Source: Ehretia macrophylla (taxonomy: Eukaryota; Streptophyta; Magnoliopsida; Boraginales; Ehretiaceae). From it: a stretch of 64,000 nt of DNA. Where the stretch lies: the NCBI GenBank assembly GCA_037974665.1, contig CM075768.1:62080316-62144315 (forward strand), in the 5' to 3' direction. The position numbers and the translations under genes were made by a program. Below are positions 1-13,349 of this stretch, one piece after another (within the stretch, counting starts at the first letter, position 1; every line of letters begins with the position of its first letter). The notes below the pieces were generated by a model that saw nothing but the letters and a program-made list of their open reading frames with translations, was not told the origin of the DNA and ran no database searches.

Positions 1-1568
1 AGGCCTAGCCTCTACATGAAGTGAATTTGTCTTGCCCAAGGTGCAGTGGGATTTGGTAATAGAAATGTGATGGATTAGGTTGTCATCCTTTTCGCGGCTA
101 ATGACGTACGATCCGGGATGAAAAAACTGCGCAAAAGAAGAAAAGTGTCCCGAAACTGATGAAAAAATTCAATTTTTGGCTCCGATAACAAGTGCAGCAA
201 AGGCTGCTTAGGTGTCCCCATCGTAGAGCTCTCGGAGAGCTTTCCAACGGTATGTTGCGCCGTGTACACCTTGCGGATCAACAGTTATAGGCTCCGGAGC
301 GACGAAGACGTTGTCCCAAGCCCGATGCCCTCGGTTTGCGGGCCCATCCTCTACGTGAAGTGAAGCTGTCTTGCCCAAGGTGCTGTGGGATTCGCTAATA
401 GAAATGTGATGGATTAGGTTGTCGTCCTTTTCGCGGCGCACGACGTACGATCCGGGATGAAAAAAAAGCGCAAAAGAAGAAAAGTGTCCCGAAACTAGTG
501 AAAAAGCTCAATTTTTGGCTCCGATAACAAGTGCAGCAAAGGCAGCTTAGGTGTCCCCATCGTAGAGCTCTCGGAGAGCTTTCCAACGGTATGCTGCGCC
601 GTGTAACACCGTGCGGCTCAAAAGTTCTCGGCTCGGGGGCGACGGAGCTGTGGTCTCAAGCCCGATGCCCTCGGTTTGCGAGCCCAGCCTCTACGTGAAG
701 AGAAGCTGTCTTGCCCAAGGTACCGTGGGATTCGGTAATAGAAATGTGATGGATTAGGTTGTCGTCCTTTTCGCGGCGGACGACGTACGATCCGGGACAA
801 AAGAAGAAAAGTGTCCCGAAATTGATGATAACGTTCGATTTTTAACTCCGATAGCAGGCGCAGCGAAGCCGGATTAGCTGCCCCCATCGTAGAGCTCTCG
901 GAGAGATTTCCAACGGTATGCTGCGCGCCACGTAACTCCTTGCGGATCAAAATTTATGGGCTCCGGAGCGACGGAGACATGGTCCCAAACCCGTTGCCCA
1001 CGGTTTGCGGGCCCAGCCTCTACGTGAAGAGAAGCTGTCTTGCCCAAGGTGCCGTGGGATTCGGTAATAGAAATGTGATAGATTAGGTTGTCGTCCTTTT
1101 CGCGGCGCACAACTTACGATCCAGGATAAAAAAAAGCGTAAAAGAAGAAAAGTGTCCCGAAACTGATGAAAACGTTCGATTTTTGGCTCCGATAACAGTC
1201 CCAGCGAAGCCAGCTTAGCTGCCCCCATCGTAGAGCTCTCGGAGAGCTTTCCAACGGTATACTGCGCGCTGCGTAACACCTGGGGATCAAAAGTCATGGC
1301 CCCCGGAGAGACGGAGACGTGGTCCCAAGCCCGATGTCCTCGGTTTTCGGGCCCAGTCTCTACGAGAAGCGAAGCTGTCTTGCCCAAGGTGCCGTGGGAT
1401 TCAGTAATAGAAAAGTGATGGATTAGGTTGTCGTCCTTTTCGCGGCGGACGACGTACGCCGTGACAAAAAAAAAGCGCAAAAGAATAAAAGTGTCCCAAA
1501 ACTGAAAATAACGTTCGATTTTTCACGCCGATAATAGGCGCAGCAAAGCCGGCTTAGTTTCCCACATC
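1..1568. repeat. Segment duplicated at 18.3-19.9 kb, copy 1
   Basis: Landmarks 223, 562, 889, 1230 and 1569 match 18529, 18871, 19198, 19540 and 19881 at an offset of 18306-18312. Shared oddities are aaaaaactgcg, caaaggctgcttaggtgtcc, a 327-bp monomer with the same small deletion in the A-rich tract, gatcaaaagtcatggccccc, and a cgtgaca stretch followed by gcaaaagaataaaagtg. Confidence 0.75.
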
Positions 1569-2928
1569 GTAGAGCTCTCGGAGAGATTTCCAACGGTATG
1601 CTGCGCGCCGCGTAACACCTTGCGGAGCAAAAGTTATGGGCTCCGGGGCGACGGAGATGTGGTCGCAAGCCCGATGCCCTCAGTTTGCTGGCCCAGCCTC
1701 TACGTGAAGCGAAGCTGTCTTGCCCAAGGTACCGTGGGATTCGGTAATAGAAATGTGATGGATTAGGTTTTCGTCCTTTTCGCGGCGCACGACGTACGAT
1801 CCAGGACAAAAAAAACGCATAAGAAGAAAAGAGGCCCAAAACTGATGATAACGTTCGGTTTTTAACTCCGATAACAGGCGCAGCAAAGCCGGCTTAGCTG
1901 CCCCCATCGTAGAGCTCTCAGAGTGCTTTCCAACGGTATGCTACGCGCAGCGTAACTCCTTGCAGATCAAAAGTAATGGTCTCTGGAGCGACGGAGACAT
2001 GGTCCCAAACCCGATGCCCACGGTTTGCGGGCACAGCCTCTACGTGAAGTGAAACTGTCTTGCGCAAGGTGCCGTGGGATTCGGTAATAGCAATGTGATG
2101 GATTAGGTTGTCATCCTTTTCGCGGCGCACAACGTACGATTCGGGACAAAAAAAGCGCAAAAGAAGAAAAGTGTCCCGAAACTGATGAAAACGTTCGATT
2201 TTTGGCTCCTATAACAGGCCCAGCAAAGCCAGCTTAGCTGCCCCCATCGTAGAGCTCTCGGAGAGCTTTCCAACGGTATACTGCGCGCCGCGGAACTCCT
2301 GGGGATCAAAAGTCATGGCCCCCGGAGAGACGGAGACGTGGTCCCAAGCCCGATGACCTCAGTTTTCGGTCCCAGGCTCTACGTGAAGCGAAGCTGTCTT
2401 GCCCAAGGTACCGTGGGATTCAGTAATAGAAATGTGATGAATTAGGTTGTCGTCCTTTTCATGGCGCACAACGTACGATCCAGGACAAAAAAAAGCGCAA
2501 AAGAAGAAAAGGGTCCCAAAACTGAAAATAACGTTCGATTTTTCACGCCGATAACAGGCGTAGCAAAGCCGGCTTAGTTTCCCACATCGTAGAGCTCTCG
2601 GAGAGTTTTCCAACGGTATGCTACGCGCCGCGTAACTCCTTGCGGATCAAAAGTTATAGGACCCGGAGCGACGGAGACGTGGTCCCAAGCCCGATGCCCT
2701 CAGTTTGCGGGCCCAGCCTCTACGTGAAGCGAAGCTGTCTTGCCCAAGGTGCCGTGGGATTTGGTAATAGAAATGTGATGGATTAGGTTGACATCCTTTT
2801 CGCGGCGCACAACGTACGATCCAGGACAAAAAAAGCGCAAAAGAAGAAAAGTGTCCCGAAACTGATTAAAACGTTCGATTTTTAACTCCGATAACAGGCG
2901 CAGCAAAGCCGGCTTAGCTGCCCCCATC

Positions 2929-3185
2929 GTAGAGCTCTCAGAGTGCTTTCCAACGGTATGCTACGCGCAGCGTAACTCCTTGCAGATCAAAAGTAATGGT
3001 CTCTGGAGCGACGGAGACGTGGTCCCAAGTGCGATGGATTAGTTTGTCGTCCTTTTCGCGGCGCACGACGTACTATCCAGAATGAAAAACAGCGCAAAAG
3101 TAGAGAAGTGACTCAAAACTGATAAAAATGTTCAATTTTTGGCCCCGATAACAGATCCAGCGAAGCGAGCTTAGCTGCCCCCTAC
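2929..3185. repeat. Short (257-bp) satellite derivative 1
   Basis: Lacks the 84 bp between gtcccaag and gatggattag. The junction reads aagtgcgatggattagtttg, with gatg shared by both sides of the deletion in the full monomer. It is followed by gaatgaaaaacagcg, and the next landmark is written tacgtagagctcttag. Confidence 0.85.
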
Positions 3186-3526
3186 GTAGAGCTCTTAGAG
3201 AGCTTTCCAACGGTATGCTGCGCGCCACGTAACTCGTTGCGGATCAAAAGTAATTGGCTCCGGAGTGACGGAGACGTGGTCTCAAGCCCGATTCCCTCGG
3301 TTTGCGGGCCCAGTCTCTACGTGAAGCGAAGTTGTCTTGCCCAAGGTGCCGTGAGATTCGGTATTAGAAATGTGATGGATTAGGTTGTCGTCCTTTTCGC
3401 GGCGCACGACGTACGATCCGGGACAAAAAAAATCTCAAAGGAAGAAAAGTGTCCCGAAACTGATGATAACGTTCGATTTTTAACTCCGATAACAGGCGCA
3501 GCAAAGCTGGCTTAGCTGCCCCCATC

Positions 3527-3783
3527 GTAGAGCTCTCGGAGTGCTTTCCAACGGTATGCTACGCGCAACGTAACTCCTTGCTGATCAAAAGTAATAGGCT
3601 CCAGAGCGACGGAGACGTGGTCTTAAGTGCGATGGATTAGTTTGTTGTCCTTTTCGCGGCGCACGACGTACTATCTAGAATGAAAAACAGCGCAAAAGAA
3701 GAAAAGTGACTCGAAACTGATAAAAATGTTCGATTTTTGGCCCCGATAACAGGTCCAGCGAAGTGAGCTTAGCTTCCCCCTAC
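3527..3783. repeat. Short satellite derivative 2
   Basis: Same junction (ttaagtgcgatggattag). With derivative 1 and the two full monomers it forms a 598-bp dimer series. Confidence 0.85.
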
Positions 3784-6515
3784 GTAGAGCTCTTAGAGAG
3801 CTTTCCAACGGTATGCTGCGCGCCACGTAACTCGTTGTGGATCAAAAGTTATTGGCTCCGGAGTGACGGAGACCTGATATCAAGCCCGATGCCCTCGGTT
3901 TGCGGGCCCAGCCTCTACGTGAAGCGAAGTTGTTTTGCCCAAGGTGCCGTGGGATTCGGTAATAGAAAAGTAATGGATAAGGTTGTCGTCCTTTTCGCGG
4001 CACAAAACGTACGATTCGGGACAAAAAAAAGCGCAAAAGTAGAAAAATGTCCCGAAACTGAAGAAAACGTTTGATTTTTGGCTCTGATAGAAGGCGCAAC
4101 GAAACCAGCTTCGCTGCCCCCATCGTAGAGCTCTCGGAGAGCTTTCCAACGGTATGCTGCGCGGCGCGTAACTCTTTGCGGATCAAAAGTTATGGGCTCC
4201 GGAGCGAAGGAGATGTGGTCCCAAGCCCGATGCCCTCGGTTTGTGGGCCAAGCCTCTACGTTAAGCGAAACTATCTTGCCCAATGTGCCGTGGGATTCGG
4301 TAATAGAAATGTGATGGATTAGGTTGTCATCCTTTTCGCGTCGGACGACATACAATCCGGGACAAAAAAAAAATCACAAAGAAGAAAAGTGTCACGAAAC
4401 TGATGATAACGTTTGATTTTTAACTCCGATAGCAGGCGCATCGAAGCTGGCTTAACAGCCCCCATCGTACAACTCTCGGAGAGCTTTCCAACGGTATGCT
4501 GCGCGCCGCGTAACACCTTGCGGATCAAAAGTTATGGGCTCCGGAGCGACGGAGACGTGGTCCCAAGCCCGATGCCCTCGGCTTGCGGGCCCATCCTTTA
4601 CGTGAAGCGAAGCTGTCTTGCCCAAGGTACCGTGGGATTCGGTAATAGAAATGTGATGGATTAGGTTGTCGTCCTTTTCGCGGCGCACGATGTACAATCC
4701 GGGATGAAAAAAAGCCAAAAGAAGAAAAGTGTCCCGAAACTAGTGAAAACGTTCGATTTTTGGCTCCGATAACGGGCGCAGCAAAGCTAGCGTTGCTGCC
4801 GCCATCGTAGAACTCTCGGAGATCTTTCCATCGATATGCTGCGCGCCGCGTAACACCTTGCGGATCAAAACTTATTGCCCCCGAAGCGACGGAGACGTGG
4901 TCCCAAGCCCGATGCCCTCGGTTTACGGGCCTAGCGTCTAAGTAAAGCGAAGCTGTCTTGCCCAAGGTGCCGTGGGATTCAGTAATAGAAATGTGATGGA
5001 CTAGGTTGTCGTCTTTTTCGCGGCGGACGACGTACGATCCGGGATAAAAAAAAAGCGCAAAAGAAGAAAAGTGTCCCGAAACTAATGAAAACATTCGATT
5101 TTTGGCTCCGATAACAGGCGTAGTGAAGCCAACTTAGCTGCCCCCATCGTAGAGCTCTCGGAGAGCTTTCCAACGGTATGCTGCGCGCCGCGTAACTACT
5201 TGCAGATCAAAAGTTATGGGACCCGAAGCAACGTAGACGTGGTCCCAAGCCCGATGCCCTCGGTTTGCGGGCCCAGCCTCTACGTGAAGCGAAGCTGTCT
5301 TGCCCAAGGTGCCGTGGGATTCGGTAAAAGAAATGTGATGGATTAAGTTGTCGTCCTTTTCGCGGCGCACGACGTACGATCCGGGATGAAAAAATAGCTT
5401 ACAAGAAGAAAAGTGTGCCAAAACTGATGAAAACATTCAATTTTTGGCTCTGATAATAGGCGCAGCGAAGCGAGCTTGGCTCCCCCCTTCGTAAAGCACT
5501 CGGAGAGCTTTCCAACGGTATACTCCTCGCCGCGTAACTCCTTGCGGATCAAAAGTTATAGGACCCGGAGCGACGGAGACGTGGTCCCAAGCCCGATGCC
5601 CTCGATTTTTGGGCCCAGCCTCGACGTGAAGGGAAGCTGTCTTGCCCAAGGTGCCGTGGAATTCGGTAATAGAAATATGATGGATTAGGTTGTCGTCCTT
5701 TTCGCGGTGGACGACGTACGATCCGGGACAAAAAAAAGCGCAAAAGAACAAAAGTGTCTCGAAATTGATGATAATGTTCTATTTTTAACTCTGATAACAG
5801 ACGCAGCAAAGCCGGCTTAGCTGCCCCCATCGTAGAGCTCTCGGAGTGCTTTCCAACGGTATGCTACGCGCCGCGTAACTCCATGCGGATCAAAAGTTAT
5901 GGGACCCCGAGCCACGAAGACGTGGTCCCAAGCTCGATGCCCTCGGTTTGCTGGCCCAGCCTCTACGTGAAACGAAGCTGTCTTGCCAAAGGTGCCGTGG
6001 GATTCGATAATAGAAATATGATGGATTAAGTTGTCGTCCTTTTCGCGTCGGACGACGCACGATCCGGGACAAAAAAAAGTGCAAAAGATCAAAAGTGTCC
6101 CAAAATTGATGATAATGTTCTATTTTTAACTTTGATAACAGGCGCAGCAAAGCCGGCTTAGCTTCCCCCATCGTAGAGCTCTCGGAGTGCTTTCCAATGG
6201 TATGCTACGCGCCCGTTAACTCCTTGCGGATCAAAAGTTATGGGACCCGGAGCGCCGGAGGCGTGCTCCCAAGCTCGATGCCCTTGGTTTGCGGGCCCAG
6301 CCTCTACGAGAAGCGAAGCTGTCTTGCCCAAAGTGCTGTAGGATTCGGTAATAGAAATGTGATGGATTAGGTTGTCGTCCTTTTCGCGGTGCACGACGTA
6401 CGATCAGGGAAGAAAAAAAAATCACAAAAGCATAAAAGTGTCCCAAAACTGATGAAAACATTCTATTTTTGGCTCCGATAACAGGTGCAGCGAAGCCGAC
6501 TTGGCTGCCCCCATC

Positions 6516-6772
6516 GTAGAGCTCTCGGAGAGCTTTCCAACGGTATGCTGCGCGCCGCGTAACTCTTTGCGGATCAAAAGTTATCGGACCTGGAGCGACG
6601 GAGACGTGGTCCCAAGTACGATGGATTAGTTTGTCGTCCTTTTCGCGGCACACGACGTAAGATCAAGAATTAAAAACATCGCAAAAGAAGAAAAGTATCG
6701 TGAAACTGATAAAAATGTTCAATTTTTGGCTCCGATAACAGGCGCAGCGAAGCGAGCTTAGCTGCCCCCATC
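6516..6772. repeat. Short satellite derivative 3
   Basis: Junction aagtacgatggattag, followed by the private gatcaagaattaaaaacatcg. It opens the first 3.3-kb higher-order unit. Confidence 0.85.
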
Positions 6773-9700
6773 GCAGAGCTCTCGTAGAGCTTTCCAACGG
6801 TATGCTGTGCACCACGTAACTCGTAGTGAATCAAAAGTTATGGGCTCCGGAGCGATAGAGACGTGGTCCCAGGCCCGATGCCCTTGGTTTGCGGGCACAA
6901 CTTCTACGTGAAGCGAAGCTGTCTTGCCCAAAGTGCCGTGGGATTCGGTAATAGAAATGTGATGGATTAGGTCGTTGTCCTTTTCGCGGCGCTAAACGTA
7001 CGACCCGGGACAAAAAAAGCGCAAAAGAATTAAAGTGTCCCGAAACTAATGAAAACGTTCGATTTCTGGCTCCGATAACAGGCCTAGCAAAGCCAGCTTA
7101 GCTTCGCTCATTGTAGAGCTCTCGGAGTGCTTTCCAACTGTCTGTTGCACGCCGCGTAACACCTTGCGGATCGAAAGTTATGGGCGCCGGAGCGACGGAG
7201 GCGTGGTCCCATGCCCGATGCCATTGGTTGCGGGCCCAGCCTCTACGTCAAGCGAAGCTGTCTTACCCAAGGTGCTGTGGGATTCGGTAATAGAAATGTG
7301 ATAGATTAGATTGTCATCCTTTTCGCGGCGCACGACGTACGATCCGGGATGAAAAAACAACGAAAATGAAGAAAAGTGTCCCAAAAATGATAAAAACGTT
7401 CGATTTTTGGCACTGATAACAGGCGCAGCGAAGCCAGGTTGGCTTCCCCCATCGTAAAACTCTCGGAGAGCTTTCCAACTGTATGCTGCGTGCCGCGTAA
7501 CTCCTTGCGGATCAAAAGTTATGGGCTCTGGAAAGACGGAGGCGTGGTCCCAAGCCCAATGCCCTCGGTTTGCGGGCCCAGCCTCTACGTGAAGCGAAGC
7601 TGTCTTGCCCAAGGTGCCGTGGGATTCGGTAATAGAAATGTGATGGATTAGGTAGTCATCCTTTTCGCTGCGCATGACGTACGATCCGGGATGAAAAAAC
7701 AACGCAAAAGAAGAAAAGTGTCCCGAAACTGAGAAAAACTTTCGATTTTTGGATCCGATAATAGACGCAACGAAGCCAACTTAGCTGCCCCCTACGTAGA
7801 GCTCTCAGAGAGTTTTCCAACGTTATGCTGCGCACCCTGTAACACCTTACGAATCAAAAGTTATGGGCTCCGGAGCGACGGAGATGTGGTCCCAAGCTTG
7901 ATGCCCTCGGTTTGCGGGCCTTGCCTCTACGTGAAGCGAAGCTGTCTTGCCCAAGGTGCCATGGGATTCGGTAATAGAAATGTGATGGATTAGGTTGTCG
8001 TCCTTTTTGCGGCGGACGACGTACGATCTGGGACAAAAAAAAGCGCAAAAGAAGAAAAATGTCCCGAAACTGATGATAACAATCAATTTTTAACTCCGAT
8101 AACAGTCGCAGCAAAGCCGGCTTAGCTGCCCCCATCGTAGAGCTCTCGGAGAGCTTTCCAACGGTATGCTGATTGCCGCGTAACTCCTTACGGATCAAAA
8201 GTTATGGGACCCGGAGCGATGGAGACGTGGTTCCAAGCCCGATGCCCTCGGTTTTCGGGCCCAGCCTCTACGTGAAGGGAAGTTGTCTTGCCCAAGGTGG
8301 CGTGGGATTCGGTAATAGAAACGTGATGGATTAGATTGTCATCCTTTTCGCGGCGGACGACGTACGATCCGGGACAAAAAAAAGTGAAAAAGAAGAAAAG
8401 TGTCCCGAAACTGATGATAACGTTCGATTTTTAACTCCGATAACAGGCACAGCAAAGCCGACATAGCTGTCCTCTTCGTAGAGCTCTCGGAGAGCTTTCC
8501 AACATTATGCTGCGCATTGCGTAACACCTAGCGAATCAAAAGCTATGGGCACCGGAGCGACGGAGACGTGGTCCCAAGTCCGATGCCCTCGGTTTGCGGG
8601 CCCAGCCTCTACATGAAGAGAAGTAGTCTTGCCCAAGGTGCCATGGGATTCGGTAATAGAAATGTGATGGATTAGGTTGCCGTCCTTTTCGCGGCGCACA
8701 ACGTACGATCGTGGACAAAAAAAGCGCAAAAGAAGAAAAGTATCCCGAAATTGATGAAAATGTTCAATTTCTGGCTCCGATAACTGGCCCAGTGAAACCA
8801 GCTTGGCTGCCCCCATCGTAGAGCTCTCGGAGAGCTTTCCAATGGTATGCTGCGCGTCGCGTAACACTTTTCGAATCAAAAGTTATGGGCTCTGGAATAA
8901 CGGAGATGTGGTCCTAAGCCCGATGCCCTCGGTTTGCGGGCCCAGCCTCTACGTGGAGCGAAGGTGTCTTGCCCAAGGAGTCGTGGGATTCGGTAATAGA
9001 AATGTGATGGATTAGGTTTTCGTCCTTTTCACGGCGGACGAAGTACGATTGGGAACAAAAAAAAGCGCAAAAGAAGAAAAGTGTCCCAAAACTGATGATA
9101 ACGTTCCATTTTTAACTCCGATAATAGGCGCAGCAAAGCCGGCATAGCTGCCCCCATCGTAGAGCTCTCGGAGAGCTTTCCAACGGTATGCTGCGCGACG
9201 CATAACTCCTTGCGGATCAAAAGTTATGGGACCCGGTGCGAACGAGACGTGGTCCCAAGCCCGATGCCCTCGGTTTGCGGGCCCAACCTCTACGTCAAGC
9301 GAAGCTGTCTTGCCCAAGGTGTCATGGGATTCGGTAACAGAAATGTGATGGATTAGGTTCTCATCCTTTTCGCGGCATACGACGTACGATTCGGGAAGAA
9401 AAAAGAGCGCAAAAGAAGAAAAGTGTCCCAAAACTGATGAAAACATTCGATTTTTGGCTCTGATAACAGGCGCAGCAAAGTGAGGTTAGATGCCCCCTTC
9501 ATAGAGCTCTCGGAGAGCTTTCCAACGGCTTGCTGTGCGCCACGTAACTCGTTGCGGATCAAAAATTATGGGCTCCGGAGCTACAGAGACGTGGTCACAA
9601 GCCCGATGCCATCGGTTTGCTGGCCCAGCCTCTACGTGAAGCGAAGCTGTCTTGCCCAAGGTGCCAAGGAATTCGGTAATAGAAATGTGATGGATTAGGT

Positions 9701-9842
9701 TGTCATCCTTTTCGCGGCGCACGATTTACGATCCTGGAAGAAAAAATAGTGAAAAAGAAGAAAAGTGTCCCAAAACTGATGAAAACATTCTATTTTTGGC
9801 TCCGATAACAGGTGCAGCGAAGCCAGCTTGACCGCTCCCGTC
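6516..9842. repeat. 3.3-kb higher-order repeat, copy A
   Basis: 3327 bp, equal to nine full monomers plus one short. Private variants in order: gatcaagaat, aaaaaacaacg, ggatccgataatagacgc (about 7750), tgctgattgccgcg (about 8165), gctgtcctcttcg (about 8465), acacctagcg (8526), cggacgaagtacg (9035), cggcatacgacg (9374) and agatgcccccttcatag (9489). Confidence 0.7.
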
Positions 9843-10099
9843 GTAGAGCTCTCGGAGAGCTTTCCAACAGTATGCTGCGCGCCACGTAACTACTTGCGGA
9901 TCAAAAGTTATGTGACCCGGAGTGACGGAGACGTGGTCCCAAGTGCGATGGATTAGTTTGTCGTCCTTTTTGCGGCGCACGACGTACGATCAGGAATGAA
10001 AAACAGCGCAAAAGAAGAAAAGTGTCCCAAAACTGATGAAAACGTTCAATTTTTGGCTCCGATAAAAGGCGCAGCAAAGCGAGCTTGGCTGCCCCCATC
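9843..10099. repeat. Short satellite derivative 4
   Basis: Junction aagtgcgatggattag, followed by gatcaggaatgaaaaacag. It opens the second 3.3-kb unit. The downstream part reads gatgaaaacgttc rather than the usual gataaaaatgttc, suggesting recombination with a full monomer. Confidence 0.85.
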
Positions 10100-11806
10100 G
10101 TAGAGCTCTCGGAGAGTGTTCCAACGGTATGTTGCGTGCCACATAAATCCTTGCGGATCAAAAGTTATTGGCTCCAGAGCGACGAAGACGTGGTCCGAAG
10201 CCTGATGCCCTCGGTTTGCGGGCCCAGCCTCTACATGAAGCGAAGGTGTCTTGCCCAAGGTGTCGTGGGATTCGGTAATAGAAATGTGATGGATTAGGTT
10301 GTCGTCCTTTTCGCGGCGTACAACGTACGATCCGGGATAAAAAAAAGCGCAAAAGAAGAAAAGTGTCCCAAAACTGATGATAACGTTCGATTTTTAACTC
10401 CGATAACAGGCGCAGCGAAGCCAGGCTGGCTTCCCCCATCGTAGAGCTCTCGGAGAGCTTTCCAACTGTATGCTGCGCGACGCGTAACTCCTTGCGGATC
10501 AAAAGTTATAGGCTCCGGAGCGACGGAGGCGTGGTCCCAAGCCTGATGCCCTCGGTTTGCGGGCCCAACCTCTACGTAAAGCGAAGCTGTCTTGCCCAAG
10601 GTGCCACGGGATTCGGTAATAGAAATACGATGGATTAGGTTGTCGTCCTTTTCGTTGCGCATGACGTACGATCCGGGATGAAAAAACAACGCAAAAGAAG
10701 AAAAGTATCCCGAAACTGAGAAAAACTTTCAATTTTTGGATCCGATAATAGACGCAGCGAAGCCAGCTTAGCTTCCCCCAACATAGAGCTCTCAGAGAGC
10801 TTTCCAACATTATGCTGCTCGCCGATTAACACCTTGCGGATTAAAAGTTATGGGCTCTGGAGCGACGGAGATGTGGTCCCAAGCCCGATGCCCTCAGTTT
10901 GCAGGCGCTGCCTCTACATGAAGCGAAGTTGTCTTGCCCAAGGTGCAATGGGATTCGATAATAGAAATGTGATAGATTAGGTTGTCGTCCTTTTTGCGGC
11001 GGACGACGTACGATCCGTGAAAAAAAAAAGCACAAAAGAAGAAAAGTGTCCCGAAACTGATGATAACGTTCTATTTTTAACTCCGATAACAGGTGCAGTA
11101 AAGTCGGCTTAGCTGCCCCCATCGTATAGCTCTCGGAGAGCTTTCCAACGGTATGCTAATTGCCGCGTAACTCCTTGCGGATCAAAAGTTATGGGACCCG
11201 GAGCGATGGAGACGTGGTTCCAAGCCCGATGCCCTCAGTTTTCGGGCCCAGCCTCTACGTGAAGCGAAGTTGTCTTGCCCAAGGCGCCGTGGGATTCGGT
11301 AATAGAAATGTGATGGATTAGATTGTTGTCCTTCTCCCAGCGAACGACGTACGATCCGGGATAAAAAAAAAGCAGAAAAGAAGAAAAGTGTCCTGAAACT
11401 GATGATAACGTTCGATTTTTCACTCCGATAACAGGCGCAGCTAAACCGGCTTAGCTGTCCTCTTGGTAGAGCTCTCGGAGAGCTTTCCAACAGTATGTTG
11501 CGCGTTGTGTAACACCTAGCGGATCAAAAGTTATGGGCTCCGGAGCGACGGAGACGTGGTCCCAAGCCCGATGCCCTCGGTTTGCGGACCCAGCCTCTAC
11601 ATGAAGCGAAGTAGTCTTGCCCAAGGTGCCATGGGATTCGGTAATAGAAATGTGATGGATTAGGTTGTCGTCCTTTTCACGGCGCACAACGTACGATCCG
11701 GGACAAAAAAAAAGCGCAAAAGAAAAAAGTTTCCCCAAACTGATGAGACCGTTTGATTTTTGGCTCCGATGTCAGGTGCAGCGAAGCCGGCTTGGCTGCC
11801 CCCATC

Positions 11807-12410
11807 GTAGAGCTCTCGAAGAGCTTTCTAACAGTATGCTGTGCGTCGCGTAACTCCTTGCGAATCAAAAGTAATGGGCTCCGGAGCGACGGAGACGTGG
11901 TCCCAAGCCCGATGCACTCGGTTTGCGGTCCCAGCCTCTATGTGAAGCGAAGCTGTCTTGCCCAAGATGCCACGGGATTCGGTAATAGAAATATGATAGA
12001 TTAGGTTGTCGTCCTTTTCGCTGCGCATGACGTACGATCCGGGATGAAAAAACAACGCAAAAGAAGAAAAGTGTCCCGAAACTGAGAAAAACTTTTGATT
12101 TTTGGATCCGATAATAGACGCAGCGAATCAAAAGTTATGGGCTCCGGAGCGACGGAGACGTGGTCATAAGCCCGATGCCCTCGGTTTGCGGGCCAAGCCT
12201 TTACGTCAAGCGAAGCCGTCTTGCCGAAGGTGCCGTGGGATTCGGTAATAGAAATGTGATGGATTAGGTTGTCGTCTTTTTCGCGGCGGACGAAGTACGA
12301 TCGGGGACAAAAAAAAGCGCAAAAGAGGAAAAGTGTCCGAAAACTGATGATAACGTTCCATTTTTAACTCTGATAACAGGCGCAGCAAAGCCGACTTAGC
12401 TGCCCCCATC
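11807..12410. repeat. Monomer pair with a private 78-bp deletion
   Basis: Landmarks are 604 bp apart with none between. Near 12121 the sequence jumps from atagacgcagcga directly to atcaaaagttatggg, removing the dyad and the segment after it. The word gcga on both sides (agcgaagcc and tgcgaatc in neighbours) could have guided the deletion. Confidence 0.8.
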
Positions 12411-13093
12411 GTAGATCTCTCGGAGAGCATTCCAACGGTATGCTGCGCGCCTCATAACTCCTTGCGGATCAAAAGTTATGGGTCCCGGTGCGATAGAGAC
12501 GTGGTCCCAAGCCCGATGCCCTCGGTTTGCGGACCTAGCCTCTACGTCAAGCGAAACTGTCTTGCCCAAGGTGCCGTGGGATTCGGTAAGGGAAATGTGA
12601 TGGATTAGGTTGTCGTCCTTTTCGCGGCATACGACGTACGATTCGGGAAGAAAAAACAGCGCAAAAGAAGAAAAGTGTCCCAAAACTGATGAAAACATTC
12701 GATTTTTGGCTTCGATAACAGGCGCAGCGAAGTGAGATTAGATGCCCTCTTCATAGAGCTCTCGGAGAGCTTTCCAACGGTATGCTGCGCGCCACGTAAC
12801 TCCTTGCGGATGAAAAGTTATGGGCTCCGGAGCGACGGAGACGTGGTCCCAAGCCCGATGCCCTCCATTTGCTGGCCCAGCCTCTATCTGAAGCGAAGCT
12901 GTCTTGCCCAAGGTGCCATGGGATTCGATAATAGAAATGTGATGGATTAGGTTGTCGTCCTTTTCGCGGCGCATAACTTACGATCCGGGACAAAAAAAAA
13001 TGCAAAAGAAGAAAAGTGTCCCAAAACTGATGAAAACGTTCGATTTTTGGCTCCGATAACAGGCGCAACGAAGCCAGCTTGGCTACCTCCATC

Positions 13094-13349
13094 GTAGAGC
13101 TCTCGGAGAGCTTTCCAACAGTATGCTGCGCGCCACCTAACTCTTTGCGGATCAAAAGTTATGGGACCCGGAGCGATGGAGATGTGGTCCAAGTGCGATG
13201 GATTAGTTTGTCGTCCTTTTTGAGGCGCACGACGTACGATCAGGAATGAAAAACAGCGCAAAAGAAGAAAAGTGTTGCGAAACCGATAAAAATGTTCAAT
13301 TTTTGGCTCTGATAACAGGTCCAGCAAAGCTAGCTTTGCTGCCCCCATC
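13094..13349. repeat. Short satellite derivative 5
   Basis: 256 bp, having lost one C (gtggtccaagtgcgatgg). It shares gatcaggaatgaaaaacag with derivative 4 and closes the second 3.3-kb unit. Confidence 0.85.

Larger units (their letters stand above)
2929..4124. repeat. 598-bp dimeric higher-order repeat, block 1
   Basis: Landmarks at 2929, 3186, 3527, 3784 and 4125 give the lengths 257, 341, 257, 341. Two dimers share tacgtagagctcttagag, actcgttg and gactcgaaact or gactcaaaact variants. Confidence 0.8.
9843..13093. repeat. 3.3-kb higher-order repeat, copy B
   Basis: 3251 bp. It repeats the same private variants in the same order: gatcaggaat, aaaaaacaacg (10684), ggatccgataatagacgc (10737), tgctaattgccgcg (11155), gctgtcctcttgg (11451), acacctagcg (11512), cggacgaagtacg (12285), cggcatacgacg (12626) and agatgccctcttcatag (12740). 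Offsets of about 2.99 and 3.25 kb show a monomer lost early in the unit and one gained, minus 78 bp, near 12.1 kb. Confidence 0.7.

Noticed and set aside
4071..4322. Recurrent plus-strand frames of about 70-83 codons
   Set aside because: The same peptide theme appears at every monomer and is lost by simple indels; a by-product of tandem repetition.
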